In this document: positions 46,797-57,009 of the stretch, piece after piece
Layout of the letters: the number at the start of each line of letters is the position of its first letter
Position numbering within the stretch: position 1 is the stretch's first letter
Assembly: GCA_017979445.1 (NCBI GenBank)
Contig: CM030711.1
Span: forward strand, 41,587,560 to 41,651,559
Length of the DNA stretch: 64,000 nt
Direction: 5' to 3'
Source: Akebia trifoliata
Taxonomy: Eukaryota > Streptophyta > Magnoliopsida > Ranunculales > Lardizabalaceae
Program-made: the position numbers and the translations under genes
The notes under the pieces: model-generated
What the model was told of the DNA's origin: nothing
Databases searched by the model: none
The model's input: only the letters and a program-made list of their open reading frames with translations

Positions 46797-48156
46797 GGGT
46801 CGGGTTCCTACGACACATATTGCGACTCACATCGCGACTCACGAAGACAGTCGTTCGATATTCGGAAGATCCACGGTCCAGATCGCGTTTTGATTTTAAA
46901 CAAATAAATTTTCGGATTTTATAATTACCTTCCCGTAAATCATAAATCAGAACGAAAGAAAACTTCGTCTTCTTCGTTTCTCCCCTCTCTTCGATCTCGA
47001 CTCCCTCTCTGCGTTCGATGACATACAGACTAACATCGTTTGCGACGGCACCGACGAATCATTCTTCTTCGTCTTCTTCTCACTTCGATCTCAACTTCCT
47101 CTCTGCGTTCGTCACATACCAACAGATCTGATTCCCTCTCTTCTCTTTCTCTTTACAACGCTTCTTCCTCATCTCTATTCCCTCTCTCTCTCTCTCTCTC
47201 TCTAGAATAGACGACAACTCACAGAAACGAAGAGCTCGATGGAAACCCTAAGGTAACAAATCACAAACCCTTACTTTTTTAATTTTTTTGCACTTTTATT
47301 TGTTTAATAAATTTTTTTTATTATCGGTCTTTGCTGTGTTTTTATTATGGAGAGAAAAATGGGTTATGGTGTGGATATTCAAACTTATTTTTTTCTCCCT
47401 TGAGAATTATCTATAATCTATGGATTTGCAGAAATTGTCACAATGAAGTTACTAAGTTTCCTTGTTGAAACTTTTTGATTCAGCATTAGGTTTTCTGTAA
47501 GTTCTTGTTTCTAAGTCAATATTCTTTGTTGGTGATCTTTATCTCTTATATGTTTTTTTCGATGCTTGAAAATCGCAAAGAAAAGTCACAATAGAAGACT
47601 CTCCATGACGACCAAAAGCTCCTTCAAGCTGGAACATCCCCTTGGTTTGTTCTCTCTCTCATTTAGATTTTTTTTTCCTGATTTTATTTATGGATTTGGG
47701 ATCGTTCTTGAGGAAACCCCCTTTAGTTCTGTATTTGAGAATTAAAAGGGTTATTTATAAATTGGTTTTATAATTCAATTCTGTCAGATGAGCTCGTATT
47801 TTGTGAAAAAATTTCCCTCATTGTATTTGAGGTTGTCGATCTGAAAAAATCTAGTTGTTTTGCTACCTTGGGCTTTCCTGTTAGTTTAGTTTAGCCTGAT
47901 GGCCATCTGCCAATTGTTGCCACATGTAAGAACTCACATCAATGGATTTTATTGGGTCCATCCAAGATGGCATTTTTATTCATGGCAATGGACGTGGTGC
48001 AATGAGCAGATCCATCTACTCTGCCTCCACATTGTAATTTTCATCCCAGGGACCCAAACACACTCATCTTCTAGAAATTCATAGGAAGGTCTAATACACA
48101 TGAGGGTTATGGATTTGATATTGCTTAGGGCATTGTCTATGTTTCCCTGTCAGGTG
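46797..48156 (+). repeat. Left long inverted arm of the 6.4-kb element
   Basis: Contains in order: tip, a stretch with CGATCTCGACTCCCTCTCTG words (partly duplicated at 46985 and 47085), a (CT)n tract at 47184-47204, a leader-like ATGGAAACCCTAAGGTAACA, ATG8 exon 1 and its intron, and an unassigned stretch up to CCCTGTCAGGTG. The reverse arm lacks one of the internal duplicated pieces near the tip, so the left arm is about 50 bp longer. Confidence 0.85.
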
Positions 48157-48896
48157 GATGATCATGTCAATTCTTATGGGGGCAGAAAATCCTGTGGATG
48201 TAACGAATACTAGATTATCCAAATGAGAATGTGGTCATATGTCAACATAAATTTGCTAGTTCATACAATGTGAGTGTGAGTTTCACTGGAGAGGAACACA
48301 TGGAACTGCCTACCGACTCATCTTTTTCATTAAAGTAGAGTCATTTTTCTTTATTGTTCATTTAGTCTTTAATTAGTTTGCATCCATGCTTTGATTACCC
48401 TTTTTAAGAACTCAGCGAATTTGAACATGGTCGTGACTGAGAAGTACTGTCCAAAGTTAAGATGAGAGCCATTTACAATGAATTTTGTTCGTCTACTTTA
48501 GTTATTGCTAAACTATTGCATTTTAATCTTAATTGTTGGCGACAAATGCAGATATTTGATTTCTGCTGATTTGACTATTGGCCAATTTGTTTATGTTGTC
48601 CGGAAAAGAATAAAACTTATTGTTGAGAAAGCAATATTTTTTTTCTCAAGAATGTCCTATCACCCACTGGTGAGTAGGAATCCATTTTTATGTTTTTTCT
48701 AACTTTAGTTTTATATCCACATTATTTCCAATTTAATTTAATTTAATTTTTTTTGGTTATATACTGAATTAAAAGACATTATTATGTTTGGTCATTGACA
48801 GCTGCTATGATGGCTGCAATTTACGAGGAGAACAAAGACGCAGATGGTTTCCTTTACATGACCTACAATGGCGAGAACACATTCGGGGTGTTTTAA
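47605..48896 (+). pseudogene. ATG8: Captured ATG8 (autophagy ubiquitin-like protein) pseudogene with introns
   Basis: Exon 1 (47605-47644) reads MTTKSSFKLEHPL then a GT donor. A badly eroded exon 2 trace lies around 48425-48455 (an REKY-like word, then a stop). Exon 3 (48552-48669) reads [20 protein letters not shown] with the KAIFFF end; a one-base deletion in the T run near 48636 puts the family's NVLxPT end in another frame. Exon 4 (48802-48896) reads [20 protein letters not shown] and [11 protein letters not shown], then TAA. Exon borders match those of plant ATG8 genes. Retained introns mean DNA-level capture, not retroposition. In the family, the Gly of NTFG is exposed by ATG4 for lipidation; it is kept here, but the frameshift and lost exon 2 make the copy non-functional. 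Confidence 0.9.
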
Positions 48897-50004
48897 GAAA
48901 ATCATGTAAATAAAAATGAAGAAAAATGATAAAAAGAGATGTACATTCTCAGGAATTCCCCCCTACTTTGTTACATTCTTAGACATACTCTGCACAAACC
49001 TTTTATTTTCTTAGTGTTAATATGGATCAAAGACATACATTCTTATTATTGCTGCTATTAAATGAAGCAGTTTGAATGTTGTTATGAATTAAAGTTGATG
49101 TGGATGGATGAATGTATGAATTATTTAAATTAATTTCTCAGTTCCTTTGGAATTCCCTTATCTCCTTGCATTGTTATATAGGATGAATGGTTTTCATTAT
49201 CTTCTCTAAAGAGTTTTGTTTTATTTTATTTTTCTTATAAAGATCAAAATTATCCCTCTGTTGTTTTAAAAAAATATCGATGAACATCTTATGGGGGAAA
49301 AAAGAAGGATCTTTGGACATAAAAAGACTAATGGTCCTCAATCCTCATTAGTCGAAGAAGATGGAATAATTTGTCACCAGAGTCATGGTTGCATGCTCTC
49401 TTTCCTGCTGCCTATGAAATTTTGGTTTCACCACTAGGTTGCCCTTCACATGAATGAATGAGCTTGATTGATGATTTTTTGTCATTGGGTTTGAGCATTT
49501 TTCATCATAAACTGAAAAAACTACAGGGGTGAAACATTGAACATTAAAGCTTCAACCCATTGATGAGCATTGCTCAAATCCAAATGGCTAGTATGTCTCA
49601 ATAAGACTGAATTTTGGTGTGGAAGTCCATCAATGGAGGAACAAAATTTTATTCCATAAGAGAGTTGGCGACCTAAACACTCTGGTTCACTCACTCCATT
49701 CTCTGAGGTATTATAGGTCATTGGCAATAATAGTCTTAAGGAATCACATGAACCATTTGGTATTACAAATTTCATCATCAAAACTTGTGATTGGTTGCAT
49801 TGCTAGTGATTCTGTAGTAAAATAATGCACCAAATATTTTAAATAAATAAAAAAAAAATGGTGTAAAACATTGCCAAATGACTCTAATCAAACCAAAATT
49901 CCATTCAATTTGGTATATAAGTTGAAAGTAAAGTGTTCCTTTAACATTTCAATTCAATAGCACATTCCAATCCTCCATTCCTTAAAAAAAGAAAATTGAT
50001 TGAT
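48897..50004. other. Interior of the 6.4-kb element, no recognised gene
   Basis: Follows ATG8 exon 4; about the first 250 bp could be ATG8 3'-UTR (AATTAAAG/AATGAAGC words, T-rich). The open frames at 49521-49825 on both strands have no domain I recognise. Confidence 0.4.
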
Positions 50005-50229
50005 TCACTTAGAAGAGCTTCTTTTTTGGTATTGGGTCTCGATCCATTTGATGTCGACTGATGACCCACTCTTCACCTTTTGTGCTCCAACTATGGTTGC
50101 TGCCTTGGCCTTGTCCCTTCCATCTTCTTGCCACACTGCCACTTCCCTTCTTGCCCTTGGCCTTATCCTTATCTCATCATCGGTGGCACCAAAACATCCC
50201 TCACCCCATTGATCAGCCCAACTCGGCAT
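50005..50229 (-). CDS. Possible captured small gene, 74 aa, SWADQW type
   Basis: Minus-strand frame from ATG at 50229-50227 to the stop at 50007-50005. It starts MPSWADQWGEG, has an Arg-rich middle and ends KAKAATIVGAQKVKSGSSVD..KWIETQYQKRSSSK. The SWADQW start plus a KxKAAxxxGxxKVKxG..xxxWIKxxYQKR end is reminiscent of a small plant family of unknown function (recognition from memory, moderately sure). The open reading frame continues upstream to 50328, so the true start is uncertain. It lies inside the 6.4-kb element, on the strand opposite to ATG8, so it may be a second captured fragment. No evidence of expression. Confidence 0.4.
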   Translation of the reverse strand: MPSWADQWGEGCFGATDDEIRIRPRARREVAVWQEDGRDKAKAATIVGAQKVKSGSSVDIKWIETQYQKRSSSK

Positions 50230-51939
50230 TCGAGCTGATTCAAACACAAAAGTTGCTAAAACAAAGTCGATCAAGTAGGAAGGACGCCACACCGAATCAG
50301 ATCCGCAACTCCATTCTACAACAATCATAAGGAAGTTACTATATGTTTAAATAACAAGAAATCCACACTATATTTTAATATATAGATCTTTAAGAAGTTA
50401 TAACAGAAGTATAGATCTGACTAACTTCTTATCGACGTCTAGTATGTCACTACTTTCAGCCTTCTCCACAATTACCTATAAAATCACACTTGCGGCGAGC
50501 AATGACATTGAATGAATGCATAGTTTATACAAGAAAAGAGATAGTAATTTTATGGGTTAAAGTTAAAAAAAATAAATTACTGGAATTCTGTCTGGATACT
50601 TCTCCCAGATCCGAGCAGATTCAACTTGCCTCTTCTCTGACATGTAGAACACACAAACTTTAGGGAGGAAAAAATGAACAATAAAGTGAGAAAGTCGTAG
50701 TAAATAGCAACTTTGCATCTTTTTAACACGCGTAATAGTACAAATGTCAAATTAGTTTCCTGGTAGGAGTGTTTTTTTTTTCCTTTTCAAAATATACTTA
50801 AAAGAAGCTAGTTAGCTTTTTCTTAATGGAACTTTCTTAGGTCACTATCCATCCACGCCCCCCGGTCATGCACACCTATGACCATAGTCGGAGGGCTGAC
50901 AATAGGTGTGTTGGTGCTGATAGCAGAGGCTACAACACGATAGATTATTCCAGCTAGCATCGAAAAGTAGGATGCTGTGGAATTGTTTATCTAGAAGTGG
51001 TTCTCAATTGTAGCTAACACACAACTTGTTGTCATGGTTATTGCACCGATGGGCCAAAAACTTAAGGTCCATGTCCAGCTTAATTGCTCATTTCACAAGA
51101 TGGGGCCAGCTTATCTTTCGTTCAAGATACCATTTCAATCTGGAGAACCAACGGTGGTCCTATAAACCATAAACCATAAAGAATTGGGTATTCAGATAAA
51201 ATTAACAACCACCTTATTTGAATGATCTATGTAGTCTAAATAGACCAGCAGATGCAGTCTAAATACATCACGTATCAGGAATCGGATTCAAAACTTGCAA
51301 ATCAAAAAGTTTAAGAGAACTGAAAATATTTGGTATCTCGTAATAAAATCAATCATTTAGCTGGCTGGTTTTTTCATTATTTCAGTGAGATCAGTTTTGA
51401 TTCGGCTATTTCTTTTTGTATACATAACACAAGTTGAGTTTATGTGAGAGAATAAAGGCCATTTTGTTAAATACCTGCTTTCATGGACTTCAATAGCTCA
51501 AAATTCTCTAGTAAAGAAATACTTAGAGCTTATTCGAGAATGACAATAACAAATGCAATCAAACAATTATATTTTAATGAGTCATAAATACCACACATAC
51601 ACACACACACACACACAAAAAAACAAAAGTTCTTTTATAATGATCAATTGCCAATGTAATATCACTCAATTTTCAATCTAGCACTCATAAAATCTCAAAA
51701 ACAGTAGCTATACAAGCTTTAAAGTGTATGAATAATACACGGAATCTCCATATGGATTTCATGTTTCGCCTTGAAAAAGGAAAAAAAAAAGTACTCCACG
51801 TTGCATTTCTCCTAGAGGATAACTACACGATCTTCCAACACGTTTACAGAAAAAGAAATGATTTTGTTGTTAGGCAAGCATGTTAGATGATGAAGATGGG
51901 TTTTGAGTCCAATTATGCAGAATCAACCCTCACAAACTT
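50230..51939. other. Interior of the 6.4-kb element, no recognised gene
   Basis: AT-rich, with (CA)n at about 51597-51617. A slightly GC-richer patch at 50850-51130 (CCACGCCCCCCGGTCATGC) might be more captured sequence but no frame supports a protein. Confidence 0.4.
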
Positions 51940-53245
51940 CACCTGACAGGGAAACATAGACAATGCCCTAAGCAATATCAAATCCATAACCCTCATGTGT
52001 ATTAGACCTTCCTACGAATTTCTAGAAGAAGAGTGTGTTTGGGTCCCTGGGATGAAAATTACAATGTGGAGGCAGAGCAGATGGATCTGCTCATTGCACC
52101 ACGTCAATTGCCATGAATAAAAATGCCATCTTGGATGGACCCAATAAAATCCATTGATGTGAGTTCTTACATGTGGCAGCAATTGGCAGATGGCCATGGG
52201 GCTAAACTAAACTAATAGGAAAGCCCAAGGTAGCAAAACAACTAGATTTTTTCAGATCGACAACCTCAAATAGAGTGAGGGAAATTTTTTCACAAAATAC
52301 GTGCTCATCTGACATAATTGAATTATAGTAAAACCAATTTATAGATAACCCTTTTATTCTCAAATACAGAACTAAAGGGGGTTTCCTCAAGAACGATCCC
52401 AATTCCATAAATAAAATCAGGAAAAAAAATCTAAATGAGAGAGAGAACAAACCAAGGGGATGTTCCAGCTTGAAGGAGCTTTTGGTCGTCGTGGAGCGTC
52501 TTCTATTGTGACTTTTCTCTGTGATTTTCAAGCATCGAAAAAAACATATAAGAGATAAAGATCACCAACAAAGAATATTGACTCAGAAACAAGAACTTAC
52601 AGAAAACCTAATGCTGAATCAAAAAGTTTTAACAAGGAAACTTAGTAACTTCATTGTGACAATTTCTGCAAATCCATAGATTATAGATAATTCTCAAGGG
52701 AGAAAAAAATAAGTTTGAATATCCACACCATAACCCATTTTTCTCTCCATAATAAAAATACAGCAAAGACCGATAATAAAAAAAATTTAGGGTTTATGTC
52801 GAGCTCTTCGTTTCTGTGAGTCGTCGTCTATTCTAGCGAGAGAGAGAGAGAGAGAGAGAGGGAATAGAGATGAGGAAGAAGCGTTGTAAAGAGAAAGAGA
52901 AGAGAGGAAATCAGATCTATTGGTATGTGACGAACGCAGAGAGGAAGTCGAGATCGAAATGAGAAGAAGACGAAGAAGAATGGTTCATCGGTGCTGTCGC
53001 AAACGATGTTGGTCTGTGTGTCGTCGAACGCAGAGAGGAAGTCGAGATCGCAGAGAGGGGAGAAACGAAGAAGACGAAGTTTTCTTTAGTTCTGATTTAT
53101 GATTTACGGGGAGGTAATTGTAAAATCTGAAAATTTATTTGTTTAAAATCAAGACGCGATCTGGACCGTGGATCTTCCGAATATCGAACGACTGTTTTCG
53201 TGAGTCGCGATGTGAGTCGCAATATGAGTCTTAGGAACCCGACCC
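51940..53245 (-). repeat. Right long inverted arm of the 6.4-kb element
   Basis: Inverse copy of the left arm. ATG8 exon 1 lies at 52492-52453 on the minus strand, but its start codon is ACG instead of ATG, and the following SSFKLEHPL is kept. The long minus-strand frame 52202-52531 reads through this exon and its intron and is not a gene. (GA)n at 52835-52861 corresponds to the left arm's (CT)n. Confidence 0.85.
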
Positions 53246-53255
53246 TATATATATA

Positions 53256-53664
53256 GGGTCAGATTGAAGGGTCATATGAGAAAACATATGTAAAAACTTT
53301 TGTTTTTTATAAAATTTTAAAATATGGGTTAGAAATTTTGGATTGAGCTGATTTTTTGTGATGATGATCTCTATGATGGGAAGATCATCCAAAAAAAAAA
53401 ATCAGCCCAATCTGAAACTTCTAACCCCATTAAAAGTGATTTAGAATGTGGATCGTCGATTTTTTACCAATTTTTATCACTAATTTGTAAATCACTTTTG
53501 ATGGATTTAGAAGTTTCTGATTGAGCTGATTTTTTGTGAGGATGATCTTTTCATCATAGTGACCATCCTTGCAAAAAATCAGCTCAATCCAAAACCTCTA
53601 ACTCTTATTTTGAAAAACGAAAGTTTTTTCATATGTTTTCTCATATGACCCTTGAACCGCCCCC
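53256..53664. mobile_element. Hairpin MITE, end-type CATATG, next to the 6.4-kb element
   Basis: Begins 10 bp after the large element with only TATATATATA between. Ends GGGTCAGATTGAAGGGTCAT and inverse ATGACCCTTGAACCGCCCCC; TGAGAAAACATATG pairs with CATATGTTTTCTCA. Two-hairpin core. Same end-type as 25409-25809. Confidence 0.88.
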
Positions 53665-53689
53665 ATATATATATATATATATATATGAA

Positions 53690-54436
53690 TCATATGTTCT
53701 TCTCCTTTGTTCTTAGGGTTTGACCATTTTGACCCTAAAAGTGCTTCATAACCTCTACAAAAGGTCTCTTCCCTTTTGAGAAAGTCTCATGCTCAAAAGC
53801 CTCATTTTTTTATCTCAAAACTCTACACAAATCTCTATTCAAATAAAATATCTCTTCCATTTCAATGTTGTTCTCCTTTTCATTACCTAAACTTTATCTC
53901 AAAATACCTTTATAAAAGACTCAAGAAAGAAAAAGAGAATTCAAGGTCAAGGTGGGTTTAGGATAATTTACTTTAAAGTTATTGCATTCCCACTATCCCT
54001 TAATTTAAAGTTATTGTATTTCCCCCGCCCCTCTTCTATCTTCTTCAACTATATTTATTTTATTTTCTAGAAAGTCTTAGGTGTAATGAGATAACTCTCT
54101 CCCACACCTAGTAAATTGGATTCTAAACCTCATGCAAAACATGCAAAAAGGCTAAATTGAAGGGCGGGAAGCCCTTTGAAACTCATTTCATGTTCACATT
54201 CATCATAATGTATACATTACACACACATACAACATATATGGCAATGATGAAGAGAGGTGTCCCCCTCTTTTGGGTTGAACCACAAAGTTTCTAGTCATGT
54301 CATGCATGCATTTTAAAGTTATGGTATTAAGGGAGTTCCAACCATGGAATGTCCTAAAACACCTAGGCCAACATCACCAGTCCCATGCATGTATCCTTAC
54401 TTAGGGTACCCTTGTCCATAAGATGACCCCTATGTC
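53690..54436. other. Intergenic, no gene
   Basis: Starts after (TA)n. Pyrimidine-rich with several CTCAAAA words; a 61-codon frame at 53776-53961 has no recognisable features. Nothing supported. Confidence 0.4.
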
Positions 54437-54720
54437 ACAACAAGAAAAAAAACTCATATTTGACGGCCTAAGGTCATTGAATTTCGTAAAATTTGACGGA
54501 TCATGACGTCAAAAAATTTCGTTGTCAAATTTTTTTCTTCCGATAAGTTGAAACTGTCAAATTAATAGAGGATGGGAGAATTTCGATGACACTAGACTGT
54601 TGAATCTAGGAAACATCACAAATTACGATGGTCCCAAACAGTCAAATTTTGGTTTCTAAAATTCATGGCCCTTGGTCCGTCGAATTTTCTTGTAAAATTT
54701 TCAAGTTTTCACATGGTGTC
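54437..54720 (+). mobile_element. CACTA-like terminal/subterminal fragment 1
   Basis: Opens with CACAACAAGAAAAAAAACTC, close to the CACTACAAGAAAA end of plant CACTA (En/Spm) elements, followed by repeated short words (TTTGACGG, GTCAAATTT, CGTCAAA), the usual subterminal motif pattern. The block resembles 59449-59680 in the same orientation. A matching opposite end is not found, so it is partial. Confidence 0.5.
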
Positions 54721-55853
54721 TCATACTAACATTAAGATTCATTCTTAAAAGAGTACATTGTTTCACTCATGCGCACAAACTCACTTCCAATGTGCATCTC
54801 ATTCATGCATTTTTTATTTCATTCTTAAGTACTTAAAAAAATGGCTAAGTTTTACATGGTAACCACCCAAGGGTGGAGAGAATGAGGTGCTTAAGTCCTT
54901 TCTCATTCTCAACCAAATCTCATTACTTAGACTTTAGGTAGACTATACCTTTTATCATTTAGGAGAGTCACTACTGTGCCATGAAAATCGATTTTCCAAA
55001 ATATTTTTCAGGTGGTCATCATTCACACCTTCTAAAAAGAACAATGGTGACTCCAAACTTTCGTGGTAACGAAGTTTTCCGTAGGTGAAAATCATGTCAC
55101 TACATACGTGACACATTTTGGTTGGAGATTAAACACATCAGATTGTGTGTGTCATGTAGAAAATGGCTTGACTAAGAGTTTGATGTGTTCTAAACTCTAG
55201 CCAAAGCTTGTCAGGTAGGCACCGTTCCAATTCTATAGATATAAAATTTATCCATAGGTCATGATCTTTTAACTCATGAAGAATGAGTCATGGAAAAAAC
55301 ACATGATCCCAACCGTTTAAACACCAAATCTGATGGTTGAGATTTATCCTTGGGATAAGTATCGTCGAGATAGGTGTTATCGAGATACGCATAGATTGTT
55401 GGATTTTGTTTCTAAATGGTTGGGATCGCATGTGCTTGTGAGTCATTCTTCACGAGTCAACCAATCCCAACCCTTTATCAATATATAAAAATTATATGAC
55501 TATTTAAAATATGAACTAAAAGATCTCATTGAATAATGAGTTAATGACCGGTTGAGACCTATGTTATCTGATTTGTGGGTTCGTTCGGTTCGAATTCGGG
55601 TTCGCAATTCATAGTTCGCCAATCAAGAATGAACCCAGTTGGAAGGGGTAGACAAAGATTATGGTATTTACAAGTTGTAGTGATGAGTAAGGTAAAATGA
55701 TGTTGAAGTTGGCATTAAAAAAAATCAGATTTTTTATATTATAGATTGAAGATGAAGGTACTGGTCATTTTCTATTAGTCTATTAATGAAAACTAAGGTC
55801 AAAGGGGTATGCTATCAATTAAAAAATTTAGGGGATATCTCGAATATAATTAA
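54721..55853. other. Intergenic, no gene
   Basis: Non-coding. Around 55330-55480 the words GGTTGAGATTTATCC / ATCGAGATACGC recur in part, and CATGATCCCAACCGTTTAA at 55301 pairs loosely with AATGGTTGGGATCGCATGTG at 55416, a weak foldback. No firm boundaries. Confidence 0.4.
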
Positions 55854-56207
55854 GGGTCCCGTTTAATGGCTAACTTTTTGGCAAAACACTTTTCAAAACA
55901 TGAGTTAGAAGTTTTGGAATGGGCTGATTTTTGGTGAGGATGATATCTACGGTGAGGACATCATCATCACCAAAAATCAGCCCATTCCAAAACTTCTAAT
56001 CCCATAAAAAATAGTTTACAAAAAATGGATGGTCCACGATTTTTCAACTTGTAAACGTGGGTTAGAAGTTTTGGAATGAGCTGATTTTTGGTGAGGATGA
56101 TCTCCTCATCGTAGAGATCATCCTCATACAAAATAAGCCCATTCCAAAATTTCTAACTCATGTTTTGAAAAATATTTTGCCAAAAAATTAGCCATTGAAC
56201 GCTACCC
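55854..56207. mobile_element. Hairpin MITE with exact 9-bp target duplication, end-type AATGGCTAACTTTTTGGC
   Basis: TATAATTAA stands directly before (55845-55853) and after (56208-56216) the unit. Ends: GGGTCCCGTTTAATGGCTAAC and inverse TTAGCCATTGAACGCTACCC. Core: two hairpins around AAATGGATGGTCCACGATTT. 354 bp. With the 41582 copy, this is the second unambiguous 9-bp duplication in the family. Confidence 0.92.
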
Positions 56208-56864
56208 TATAATTAATATATGGAGAGGATGTAAAATACTAACGTAAAAAGTCCTAACGAATCACGTGATTTGTTGAGGTAACACTATGCTGACAATTAC
56301 AGTGTGTGTGAGTTTAGCATTTTTCAATTCAAAATGAAGAGATCCGTGTTGCGACAATGCAACTTTTTTTAACCAATAGCCACCGTACCGCAAACTGGTT
56401 CAGTTAAATCCGGTTCGCGGTTCGATTCTTTGATAACGAATTAGGTAACCTAGGCTGAGACGCATATTTTTAAAACATTCTCTTTGCAATAATCTTTTGA
56501 AGTACGAAAATGACATTTTAAAACTTCGAAGAAATCCACAAATGACCCCACTCTCATGTTTTGGTGAATATTTGAGATGTCTCCTAGTTTTAAAATTGAT
56601 GAAATAACCCTTAACCTTGGTCTTCTCCTGTTGACTATTAAAAATGACCTAAAAATCCTTAATTTTTCTTACTAAACCAGTAGCTTCAACCATTTGCATA
56701 ATGAGAGAGGTGGTGATGATGATGATGAGAACGGTGATAATGACCATGATGATCATTTTTGTTAGTTTATAATAGAATACGGAGGACAAGGAGCACATGT
56801 CATCAATTGATGTACTTAGTTGACTTGTTAAATTGCCTAATTTTTTTAATGAATCCTGAAAAAA

Positions 56865-57009
56865 TAACTCTCCCAGCACGTGACATACTCATTCGACTCC
56901 CCCTGTGAAATGTGCTAGGGATACACAATTGTACTTATTTGTGGGGATGTGATTCTAGCACATGTCACATCAAGGGGAGTCAATTGAGTATGCCACGTGG
57001 AAGAGTCAT
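56865..57009. mobile_element. Foldback MITE, GTGACATACTCA..TGAGTATGCCAC ends
   Basis: Left AGCACGTGACATACTCATTCG pairs with right CAATTGAGTATGCCACGTGG, and CGACTCCCCCTGTG with CAAGGGGAGTC; the loop holds GTGCTAGGGATACACAATTG. About 145 bp. A similar pattern is seen in 62236-62384. Confidence 0.65.

Larger units (their letters stand above)
46797..53245. mobile_element. 6.4-kb Pack-MULE-like element with 1.3-kb inverted arms and captured genes
   Basis: Flanked by (TA)n. Left arm 46797-48156 and right arm about 51940-53245 are inverse complements along nearly their whole length, with small gaps. The tips read GGGTCGGGTTCCTACGACACA on the left and GGGTCGGGTTCCTAAGACTCA on the right (read inward). 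The first 35 bp or so match the tips of the short MITE at 45371-45751. The arms carry a CT-rich leader, an exon-like piece and ATG8 exon 1; the centre (48157-51939) carries later ATG8 exons and a second possible captured gene. Inverted arms of more than 1 kb plus gene pieces with introns fit a Mutator-like gene-capturing element. No transposase is seen, so it would be non-autonomous. Confidence 0.82.

Noticed and set aside
47899..48084. 61-aa frame present in both arms (also 52012-52197)
   Set aside because: It is preserved because the arms are copies of each other; no recognisable domain, and it lies within what appears to be ATG8 intron 1 or flank.
50000..50330. Plus-strand frames of 70 and 89 aa
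   Set aside because: They are antisense to the more protein-like SWADQW frame; Ser/Pro/Leu-rich without domain.
52202..52531. 109-aa minus-strand frame with ATG8 N-terminus
   Set aside because: Only about 13 residues are ATG8 exon 1; the rest is the following intron and flanking leader in the inverted arm. Not a gene of its own.
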